Assembly (NCBI GenBank): GCA_023247835.1
Contig: JAHFFU010000004.1
Coordinates: 1 to 12,762, forward strand
Source of the DNA: Candidatus Bathyarchaeota archaeon
Lineage (GTDB): Archaea > Thermoproteota > Bathyarchaeia > 40CM-2-53-6 > FEN-987
Length of the DNA stretch: 12,762 nucleotides
Direction of reading: 5' to 3'
A model generated the notes under the pieces. That model worked only from the letters and a program-made list of their open reading frames with translations. It was not told the DNA's origin and did no database searches. Made by a program: the position numbers and the translations under genes. The stretch's first letter is position 1. Each line of letters opens with the position of its first letter. Below, one piece after another: positions 7,188 through 12,463 of the stretch.

Positions 7188-8219
7188 TCAAAGCCCCCAA
7201 GACGACAGTACGCCCGTATTGAGTAGCAGGACTGTGAAGAAGACATTCGCGATCGCGATTATGAGCAACCGTGTCCAGCCCACTTTGATCAGCATGTCAA
7301 CTCGAATCCGCGGGTAGACCCCTCGAGGTATTATGATGAAAGTGGCAACAATCAGAGTCTTTATGATGAACCAGACCGGTTGGGGAAGAAACGCCGGACC
7401 CCACCAACCACCAAGGAAGAGCACAGTCACAAGCGAGGACATCAGATACAGTTTCATGTAAAGCGCTAGGAAAAGCACCATGAAAATCGCCCCGCTCGCT
7501 TCCGTAAACCAGCCTGCAACGAGTTCAGGTTCAGCTACCGGCAGATCGAAGGGTAGCCTCTCAAGTTCCGCCATGATGGAGATAAAGAAAACGACGAACG
7601 ACAGAAGGGCAGGAACGATGAACCATATCCTATGTTGAGCATTCACAATGTCAACTAAACTCAGAGAACCGGCTAGCATGACAACGCTGAGGGCCGAAAT
7701 CCACATCGGAATTTCGTATGCCACCTGCTGAAAGAGTGACCGCAGCCCGCCCAGGAACGGATACTTGCTATTGCTCGCCCAAGCAAAAATCAGTATCATG
7801 CTAGGAAAGAGTGATGTCATAGCGAAGAGGAACACTAAGCCAACATCGAGGTTCGCGATCACCCAGTGTTGACCAAAGGGAATTACGGCGAACGGTAGTG
7901 CCGCTAGGAAGACGAGCACGAGCGGAATCCAGATGAATAGTGGTTTATCTGCCTTGTAGGGAATCATAATTTCTTTGAAGATTAGCTTGACTCCGTCCGC
8001 AATCGGCTGCAGGATCCCTCCGGGCCCACCAGCGTATAGCGGACCTATTCTGAGCTGAATTCTCGCTAGGAGCTTTCTCTCGTACCAAGTTAGGAACATG
8101 ACAACCAGCATCAAGTGTATGAATCCTGGGAAGAAGACGATCGTGATGAACGTGTGCGACGTGACGACGGCTATTATGAAGGGAAGTATGTCGGTTGGTG
8201 TTGTAGGGAGATTTACCAA
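7188..8219 (-). CDS. nuoH: NADH-quinone oxidoreductase (complex I) subunit H
   Basis: Membrane subunit that forms the quinone-binding cavity with the B/D subunits and starts the proton channel; 343 residues, about eight helices. Clear family motifs: 'WYERKLLARIQLRIGP' (E47), 'GILQPIADGVKLIFKE' (D75, E83), 'FAWASNSKYPFLGGLRSLFQQVAYEIPM' region (148-172), and 'RLPFDLPVAEPELVAGW' (221-237). Several usually conserved residues differ. The first Glu of 'PEAE' is V228, the Tyr of 'EYSGM' is A241, the Glu of the 'AEY' motif is L253, and the C-terminal 'PRxRYDQ' reads 'PRIRVDM' (303-309). The start is TTG at 8219, one base after the nuoA stop; the next Met is residue 37, inside helix 1, so the TTG is needed. 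In standard clusters nuoB, C and D precede nuoH and nuoI follows it; here both neighbours are membrane genes. The fold call is secure despite the altered residues. Confidence 0.95.
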   Translation of the reverse strand: MVNLPTTPTDILPFIIAVVTSHTFITIVFFPGFIHLMLVVMFLTWYERKLLARIQLRIGPLYAGGPGGILQPIADGVKLIFKEIMIPYKADKPLFIWIPLVLVFLAALPFAVIPFGQHWVIANLDVGLVFLFAMTSLFPSMILIFAWASNSKYPFLGGLRSLFQQVAYEIPMWISALSVVMLAGSLSLVDIVNAQHRIWFIVPALLSFVVFFISIMAELERLPFDLPVAEPELVAGWFTEASGAIFMVLFLALYMKLYLMSSLVTVLFLGGWWGPAFLPQPVWFIIKTLIVATFIIIPRGVYPRIRVDMLIKVGWTRLLIIAIANVFFTVLLLNTGVLSSWGL

Positions 8220-8220
8220 G

Positions 8221-8598
8221 CTACCAATTCTCCCTGCGCAGCGCCAGGTGCAGCGCGTAGCCCAAAGGCGCTGCCAACAGAAACAGAAAGAGGAGGACTA
8301 GAAAGGAAGCATCTAGAGGAATCTTGGTGTAGCTCATTCCCCAAGCAAACAGAAACATTCCAACAACATCAAAGACAACAAACATCAACAAGTAGGGATA
8401 GTACTGCATAACCAGCCTTGTTCTTGCTTCCCCCTGAGGAACTTGGCCTGACTCGAACGGCATGTCGCGAAAAGGGTCAGGTTTTCGCCGTGACCAAAAC
8501 ATTGGCAATATCAACAATGGGCCCGTGAGGATGACGATTAGAATGGCCCAGATGATGATTGCCAACCAGGGGTTTAACGCCATTATCAGTCCCTGCAA
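8221..8598 (-). CDS. nuoA: NADH-quinone oxidoreductase (complex I) subunit A
   Basis: Small three-helix membrane subunit beside NuoH; its long first loop contributes to the quinone cavity. It has 125 residues from TTG at 8598, or 120 from ATG at 8583, which directly begins 'MALNPWLAIIIW'. The ATG is a good rival start, with AGGGACTGAT just before it. Helix 1 (about 10-34) is followed by the loop signature 'PFESGQVPQGEARTRLVMQYY' (47-67), helix 2 with 'FVVFDVVGMFLFAWG' (73-87), and helix 3 (about 97-120). The canonical helix-2 motif is F-D-V/L-E; here the Glu is V79 and only D77 remains, an unusual substitution. First gene of the seven-gene operon, with a TATA box about 40 bases upstream. The 3' end is one base from nuoH, where nuoB would normally come next. 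Confidence 0.93.
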   Translation of the reverse strand: MQGLIMALNPWLAIIIWAILIVILTGPLLILPMFWSRRKPDPFRDMPFESGQVPQGEARTRLVMQYYPYLLMFVVFDVVGMFLFAWGMSYTKIPLDASFLVLLFLFLLAAPLGYALHLALRRENW

Positions 8599-8795
8599 GA
8601 GACTTGAACGGATTCCTGTCTGACTAAAATCAACCGCATATAAATCATGCGAATACTTCGAAGCGAATCGCGCTCGAAAAGAGGCCTCTGCGCGGGAGCT
8701 ATTTTCTTAAGCAACGAGAAGTATTACCCGGCGTTTCAAATCTTCGACTGAACCTGAACCGCGGAGATTACGATAACTCGGGGCGCAAGAAAAAT
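8599..8795. other. Intergenic region between nuoA and the zinc-ribbon ORF
   Basis: This 197-base divergent gap holds the nuo TATA box at 8638-8646. It also contains short palindromes: AGAGGCCTCT near 8680-8689, and CTTCGAAG near 8656-8664 flanked by two copies of GCGAAT. These could be regulator sites. No tRNA or other structured RNA is evident by eye. A weak AT-rich stretch (TATTTTCTTAAG near 8700-8711) might serve the rightward small gene. Confidence 0.35.
8638..8646 (-). promoter_or_regulatory. Predicted TATA box of the nuo operon
   Basis: On the minus strand the sequence reads ATTTATAT, a close match to the archaeal TATA consensus (TTTAWA). Transcription would start about 25 bases further, near 8615, giving a leader of about 17 bases to the TTG at 8598 or 32 bases to the ATG at 8583. 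All seven nuo genes follow with gaps of at most 10 bases, so this is probably their main promoter. Confidence 0.55.
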
Positions 8796-8948
8796 ATGGC
8801 CTGGCATTCCGCAGGAACCACTCACTTCTGGTGCGCTAAATGTAGCAAACAGGTCGCTGCACAATCTGAGTTAGTATTCAAAGAAGGTAAGGTGCTGTGG
8901 AAGTGGAAATGCAGCTCATGCGGGACCGATTACCTAACGGAAGCGTAA
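8796..8948 (+). CDS. Small zinc-ribbon protein of unknown function (50 residues)
   Basis: A short reading frame starting at ATG 8796 and ending TAA 8946-8948 encodes 50 residues with two CxxC knuckles: C13-A-K-C16 and C39-S-S-C42-G. This spacing (22 residues between pairs) is typical of a zinc ribbon. The middle is a likely beta hairpin with tryptophans ('VLWKWKCSSCG'). The short charged/aromatic head ('MAWHSAGTTHFWC') has no signal peptide. Such small ribbons in archaea often bind nucleic acid or act as protein adaptors, but no specific function can be assigned. It lies alone on the plus strand between the divergent nuo operon and the convergent prenyl synthase gene, 7 bases from the end of the latter. 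No strong ribosome binding site is seen; the frame stays open upstream without a better start. The paired cysteines make chance unlikely but not excluded. Confidence 0.65.
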   Translation: MAWHSAGTTHFWCAKCSKQVAAQSELVFKEGKVLWKWKCSSCGTDYLTEA

Positions 8949-8955
8949 CCGGCGA

Positions 8956-9876
8956 TTAGAAAGACCGCTCGAGCGAGTAGTCAGCGAATTCTTCCAAGAG
9001 TTTGCTCTTATCCGGATCGCGGAGTCCCTTCAATTCTGCCTTCGCTTTTTCTACCTGCTCACGTGATTTCTTCAGAGCAAACTGCAACGCCTTTTCGTAC
9101 AGCGCCGCTATCTCGACTTTATCGGATTTCTCCTTTTCTTCAAGCAAGTTGCTGATTCGTTCCCTTTTTGTTGCTTCGTCTAGGTAGTGCATGACCACGA
9201 GGTTTGCTCGCTGTTGTCTCTCGGGGTCGGCCGACTGGTCGAGTATGTCGTCTTTGATTTGGAAGGCTATACCTACGGCTCTGCCGTAGTTGTACAGGCA
9301 GTTGACTTCGTCTGCGTTGGCCCCTCCAAGTACCGCACCGATACCCGAGGCTGCGCTGAAAAGCGAACCCGTCTTCAGGTCGGCGATGTTCAAGTAGTGA
9401 TCGATGTCGATAGCGAGTTCGGTTAAAGTGTCCAGTATTTCGCCTTTGCTTAAGTCGACGAGCCCCCAGCCCACTAGCCTTGTGATTCGCGAATCCTTGT
9501 ATTCTGAGAGTATTTGCACTCCTTTGGAGGCGAGAAAGAGGCCTGCGCTAATCGCCTTATCGTCTGCGAAGGCATGTTGCGTTGTGGGCAGACTGCGCCG
9601 TAATCGATGTTTGTCGATTAAGTCATCGAATATGAGAGAGGCTGCATGGAGAAATTCCATTGCGACAGCTGCGTCGAGGGCGTGCTCTGACTTTCCGCCG
9701 ACACTCTCGCAGGCAAGCAGGACCAAGATTGGGCGGAGTCGTTTGCCGCCTGTTCTGAAGGTATACTTGACGAGTTCGTTCGCTTCGCTTTGCTCGAAAC
9801 CAGTTGAGAGTAGCGCGTCGATTCGTTTGTTGACGTCGGCCCGCTTCTCATCGAGCAACCTTTGGAAATCGTTCAT
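8956..9876 (-). CDS. Trans-polyprenyl diphosphate synthase (GGPP or longer-chain)
   Basis: Head-to-tail prenyltransferase that adds isopentenyl diphosphate units to an allylic diphosphate, making chains for archaeal ether lipids or for quinones. It has 306 residues, and the family core is complete. 'GGKRLRP' (43-49) binds IPP. The first aspartate motif is D84-D85-L-I-D88, followed by 'RLRRSLPTTQH' (91-101). 'DLKTGSLF' (166-173) is the K-T motif, and the second aspartate motif is 'FQIKDDILD' (D209, D210, D213). The residue five positions before the first motif is A79, not the Phe/Tyr typical of archaeal GGPP synthases, which by the known chain-length rule suggests a product longer than C20. 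The usual 'AGD' motif after the first Asp motif reads 'AGLFL', lacking its Asp. A Lys/Glu-rich helical C-terminus follows. The ATG at 9876 is preceded by a TATA box at about 50 bases and by palindromic sites. Confidence 0.9.
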   Translation of the reverse strand: MNDFQRLLDEKRADVNKRIDALLSTGFEQSEANELVKYTFRTGGKRLRPILVLLACESVGGKSEHALDAAVAMEFLHAASLIFDDLIDKHRLRRSLPTTQHAFADDKAISAGLFLASKGVQILSEYKDSRITRLVGWGLVDLSKGEILDTLTELAIDIDHYLNIADLKTGSLFSAASGIGAVLGGANADEVNCLYNYGRAVGIAFQIKDDILDQSADPERQQRANLVVMHYLDEATKRERISNLLEEKEKSDKVEIAALYEKALQFALKKSREQVEKAKAELKGLRDPDKSKLLEEFADYSLERSF

Positions 9877-9917
9877 CTGGCGCCACGAGTCTGTTTTCGC
9901 GCGAAAGATGGCGCCAG
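9877..9917. repeat. Perfect 9-bp inverted repeat with central palindrome (operator-like)
   Basis: CTGGCGCCA (9877-9885) and TGGCGCCAG (9909-9917) form a perfect inverted repeat; each contains the self-complementary TGGCGCCA, with centres 31 bases apart (about three helical turns). Between them lies another palindrome, TTTCGCGCGAAA (9895-9906). The array fills the space between the predicted TATA box and the start codon of the prenyl synthase gene and covers its predicted transcription start (about 9898). This suits binding of a dimeric repressor, but no regulator is identified. Confidence 0.55.
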
Positions 9918-9920
9918 CCG

Positions 9921-9928
9921 TTATAAAT
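9921..9928 (-). promoter_or_regulatory. Predicted TATA box of the prenyl synthase gene
   Basis: On the minus strand this reads ATTTATAA, a strong match to the archaeal TATA consensus. A start about 26 bases downstream (about 9898) would leave a leader of roughly 20 bases before the ATG at 9876. It lies in the 88-base gap after tpiA, so the prenyl synthase gene probably has its own promoter rather than relying on read-through. Confidence 0.55.
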
Positions 9929-9964
9929 GGTAGCTAGCACTTGCCGCATATGAGAACGGTTCTT

Positions 9965-10654
9965 CTACATGTATTTCCGAACGGCCTGACAGAAATCCCG
10001 CAGCACGGATTCAGGTTTAGTTGCCTTGACCACGCCGCTTGCGACCAAAACCCCTTGCGTCCCAAGCTTGAGCGCTGCGTAGACATCTTCCCCCGTTGTG
10101 ATTCCAGCTCCACATAGAATTTTGACTTTAGCATTCACTGCGCGAATCCTCTTGACTGATTCGATGATCACTTCGGGTCTCTCTTTTGAAACAGCACGAC
10201 CGGAACCGATCAGTTCCGGTGGCTCGATTGCGACCATGTCGGGCTCTGATAGAGCTACTGCTGCGCCCAACTTTGCTGTCCCAGCGCAGACCACCGTTGT
10301 TAATCCAACTTCTCGCGCATGCTGAACAGATTTGTCGATGTCAGGAAGCTTCAGGGTTCTTTCAGAATGATTGATGAGCGTCCCGGACGCTCCGGCCGCA
10401 GCAACTGACTCTGCCAGCACATGACCTGTGAAGGCGCCGGGGGTGATAGGGTCGATGTGCTGCGCGAAGACGGGTATCTTAACGTGGGCTACTACTTGCT
10501 CGATGTCGCAGAACTGAGGAGCTACGCCAACTTTGACACCAGTATCTTCACCTACTGTTTCGGTTTTGCGGGCGAGTTCAACAGCTTTTTTCCCAGTGGC
10601 TTCGAGGTAGGTCTTGAAGTTGATCAGCAGGAAAGGCTCTGAGCGACTTGGCAT
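9965..10654 (-). CDS. tpiA: Triosephosphate isomerase, archaeal type
   Basis: Interconverts dihydroxyacetone phosphate and glyceraldehyde 3-phosphate in glycolysis and gluconeogenesis; soluble TIM barrel. The 229 residues match the short archaeal form (bacterial and eukaryotic enzymes are about 250). Catalytic residues are visible: N12 and K14 in 'LINFKTY', the catalytic histidine H96 in 'LINHSERTL', and the catalytic base E144 in 'AIEPPELIGSG'. The phosphate-binding C-terminal loops are 'CGAGITTGEDV' (181-191) and 'GVLVASGVV' (201-209). 'AQHIDPITPGAFTGH' (64-78) is the family beta-3 segment. The ATG at 10654 is the natural start, since residue 8 opens strand 1. The gene is divergent from the fructose-bisphosphate aldolase/phosphatase gene, which uses both triose phosphates as substrates. 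DHAP is also the precursor of the glycerol-1-phosphate lipid backbone, which gives a loose link to the prenyl synthase downstream. Confidence 0.95.
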   Translation of the reverse strand: MPSRSEPFLLINFKTYLEATGKKAVELARKTETVGEDTGVKVGVAPQFCDIEQVVAHVKIPVFAQHIDPITPGAFTGHVLAESVAAAGASGTLINHSERTLKLPDIDKSVQHAREVGLTTVVCAGTAKLGAAVALSEPDMVAIEPPELIGSGRAVSKERPEVIIESVKRIRAVNAKVKILCGAGITTGEDVYAALKLGTQGVLVASGVVKATKPESVLRDFCQAVRKYM

Positions 10655-10799
10655 GACTCATCATGCGCCTATTTGTGAAGCGCGTGTATGAAACTTTGGG
10701 AGCCACCGTGTGACAGAGAATTGAATGCAAGGAAGATCTCGGTAATACTGCGGCATCATTAAATACCGACCTCCGAATATGCGCGGCCGGTAGGAACTG
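10655..10799. promoter_or_regulatory. Divergent promoter region between tpiA and the FBP aldolase/phosphatase gene
   Basis: This 145-base gap drives two gluconeogenic genes in opposite directions. Toward the right, ATTAAATA at 10758-10765 is a good TATA box; a start near 10788 would give a leader of about 12 bases before the ATG at 10800, nearly leaderless. Toward the left, the minus-strand TTTCATA at 10687-10693 is a weaker candidate for tpiA, about 33 bases before its ATG. Shared control by sugar supply is plausible but not shown. Confidence 0.5.
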
Positions 10800-11927
10800 A
10801 TGAGTTCGCAAAAGGTTACGGTTTCTGTCATCAAAGCTGACGTGGGATCATATCCTGGCCATGGAATGGTGCACCCGAAACAGCTCGAGGTTGCCCAGGC
10901 GTCGCTTGAACGCGCGAAGAAGGAAGGTTTGATTGCTGATTTTTTCGTGACGCATGCTGGTGATGATATTGAGTTGATTATGTCCCACAGGAAAGGGGAG
11001 AATAACTCACGCATTCATGAAATGGCTTGGTCCACCTTCAAAGAAGTGACTGATAAGGTCTCGAAGCCTCTGAAACTCTATGGAGCAGGCCAAGACCTAC
11101 TTGCTGAAGCTTTCTCTGGCAACGTGAAAGGGATGGGACCAGGCGTAGCCGAGATCGAGTTCGAAGAGAGAAGAAGTGACCCCCTGCTCGTCTTCATGGC
11201 GGATAAAACTGAACCCGGGGCATGGAACCTTCCCTTGTTCCGCATCTTTGGGGACCCATTCAACACCGCCGGTTTAATCATCGATCCGGCGTTGCACCAA
11301 GGTTTCACGTTTGAAATCCTGGACGTTCTCGAAGACCGAACAGTGAAACTCAAGTGCCCAGATGAAACTTACGACCTCCTCGCACTAATCGGCACTACTT
11401 CACGTTACGTAATTTCGAAAATCTACCGCAATGATGGCATGCCAGCCGCTGCGGCCAGTACATCGCGGCTGTCGCTTATTGCTGGGCGTTATGTTGGCAA
11501 AGATGACCCGGTTTGCGTTGTTAGAGCCCAGCACGGTTTGCCCGCCGTTGGTGAAGTGCTAGAGCCGTTCGCCTTCCCGCACTTGGTTGCAGGTTGGATG
11601 CGAGGTTCGCACCAGGGCCCACTCATGCCAGTTAGCCTTGCAGACACGCAGAACCGAGTCTCAAGATTTGATGGGCCTCCGCGCGTTGTTGGAGCGGGTT
11701 TCCAGGTTTCTGATGCTAGGTTAATCGGCCCCACGGACTTGTTCGGGGACCCCGCGTACGACCGTGCCCGACAGATTGCAAATGAAATTACGGACTACAT
11801 GCGCAGACACGGCCCATTCATGCCGCATAGACTCGGGCCAGAAGAGATGGAGTATACAACGCTGCCTGAAGTCCTAGAAAAGCTGAAGAACAGGTTCAAG
11901 AAGGAAGCAATCGCAACCGCAGCTTAG
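10800..11927 (+). CDS. fbp: Bifunctional fructose-1,6-bisphosphate aldolase/phosphatase (class V FBPase)
   Basis: Anabolic enzyme of archaea and deep-branching bacteria: one active site condenses DHAP and glyceraldehyde 3-phosphate to fructose 1,6-bisphosphate and then dephosphorylates it to fructose 6-phosphate, making gluconeogenesis one-way. The 375 residues are normal for the family. Key residues line up with the Sulfolobus tokodaii enzyme: Mg-binding D14 and H21 ('KADVGSYPGHG'), D55-D56 ('AGDDIELIMSH'), Q98, D135-K136 ('ADKTEPGAWN'), Y231, and the Schiff-base lysine K234 with D235-D236 ('GRYVGKDDPV'). The segment 'FGDPFNTAGLIIDP' (150-163) is also characteristic. The ATG at 10800 follows TAGGAACTG, with a TATA box 35-42 bases upstream. 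It is divergent from tpiA, which feeds it. Its TAG overlaps the TAA of the opposite-strand CoA-binding gene by sharing TTAG. Confidence 0.96.
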   Translation: MSSQKVTVSVIKADVGSYPGHGMVHPKQLEVAQASLERAKKEGLIADFFVTHAGDDIELIMSHRKGENNSRIHEMAWSTFKEVTDKVSKPLKLYGAGQDLLAEAFSGNVKGMGPGVAEIEFEERRSDPLLVFMADKTEPGAWNLPLFRIFGDPFNTAGLIIDPALHQGFTFEILDVLEDRTVKLKCPDETYDLLALIGTTSRYVISKIYRNDGMPAAAASTSRLSLIAGRYVGKDDPVCVVRAQHGLPAVGEVLEPFAFPHLVAGWMRGSHQGPLMPVSLADTQNRVSRFDGPPRVVGAGFQVSDARLIGPTDLFGDPAYDRARQIANEITDYMRRHGPFMPHRLGPEEMEYTTLPEVLEKLKNRFKKEAIATAA

Positions 11928-12364
11928 GACTGCCCAACCCGCCGCCCGTGCTCAATCTTCATACAGCGATCCATAACCACGTCTAGGCCTGACTCCCTCG
12001 CCTTGCGAGCCGCCTCATCGTTCACGATGCCGAGCTGCATCCACACCGCCTTCGCTCTGCCCCACCTCTTGTGAAGCTGAATCGCCTCATCCACTATTGG
12101 TGGCACATCTTCGGCCCGCCTGAAGATGTCAACAACGTCAATCTCACGCTTTAATTGATCAGGAAGGTCAAGCAGAGACTTGTACGACTTTTCTCCAAGG
12201 ACTTCATCAACAGTTGGGTTCACCGGCACGATCCTGTAGCCATGAGACTTCAGGTAGGTGGCGACATCGTTGCTCGGCCGAGAAGAGTCTTTCGACAGGC
12301 CCACAACGGCGATAGTCTTCAAGCTGAGAATCTTGGTGATTAGGCCGTCAGTTGACGATGACAT
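11924..12364 (-). CDS. CoA-binding domain protein (YccU-like, CoA_binding_2)
   Basis: Single-domain Rossmann-type protein of the CoA-binding family related to the N-terminal domain of succinyl-CoA and ADP-forming acyl-CoA synthetases; stand-alone forms have no firmly known reaction. It has 146 residues. The glycine-poor dinucleotide loop is 'IAVVGLSKDSSRPSNDVA' (18-35), followed by 'GYRIVPVNPTVDEVLG' (42-57), 'IDVVDIFRRAEDVPPIVDEA' (75-94), 'AVWMQLGIVNDEAA' (106-119) and 'VVMDRCMKIEH' (129-139), all in family order. The frame is open to an ATG at 12502, but ATG 12364 is chosen: GGTGACC directly before it is a strong archaeal ribosome binding site, the family begins shortly before the first strand, and the longer form would overlap the start of the divergent gene. 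Function is unassigned; a role in cofactor or redox sensing is only a guess. Confidence 0.88.
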   Translation of the reverse strand: MSSSTDGLITKILSLKTIAVVGLSKDSSRPSNDVATYLKSHGYRIVPVNPTVDEVLGEKSYKSLLDLPDQLKREIDVVDIFRRAEDVPPIVDEAIQLHKRWGRAKAVWMQLGIVNDEAARKARESGLDVVMDRCMKIEHGRRVGQS

Positions 12365-12463
12365 GGTCACCAGGCGAAAAAGAAACCCGTGATTGATTAA
12401 CTCACCCTTGAAATCCATGAGAAGCTCATAATAATGTTCAAGGCTGAATTCGGTCGATTCCAA
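12365..12463. promoter_or_regulatory. Divergent promoter region of the CoA-binding and serA-like genes
   Basis: This 99-base gap contains the GGTGACC ribosome binding site for the leftward gene (12365-12371, read on the minus strand). CATAATAAT at 12427-12435 is a candidate TATA box for the rightward gene; a start near 12458 would be almost leaderless. TTAATC near 12390-12399 may serve the leftward gene. These are weak patterns. Confidence 0.35.

Noticed and set aside
7187..7246. Upstream ATG start for nuoJ giving 20 extra residues
   Set aside because: The added segment is polar, Ser/Cys-rich and overlaps nuoH by 59 bases. The TTG right after the nuoH stop fits family length and the tight spacing of the operon.
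8791..8795. Short T-run on the minus strand as terminator of the prenyl synthase transcript
   Set aside because: Only five T residues, located beyond the zinc-ribbon gene more than 150 bases after the stop; too weak to list.
8599..8795. tRNA or structured small RNA in the nuoA upstream gap
   Set aside because: No cloverleaf, T-arm motif or long stem was found by eye; only short palindromes are present.
9404..9937. 177-residue plus-strand frame antisense to the prenyl synthase gene
   Set aside because: Low-complexity Ser/Arg-rich translation, no motif, and complete overlap with a well-supported gene.
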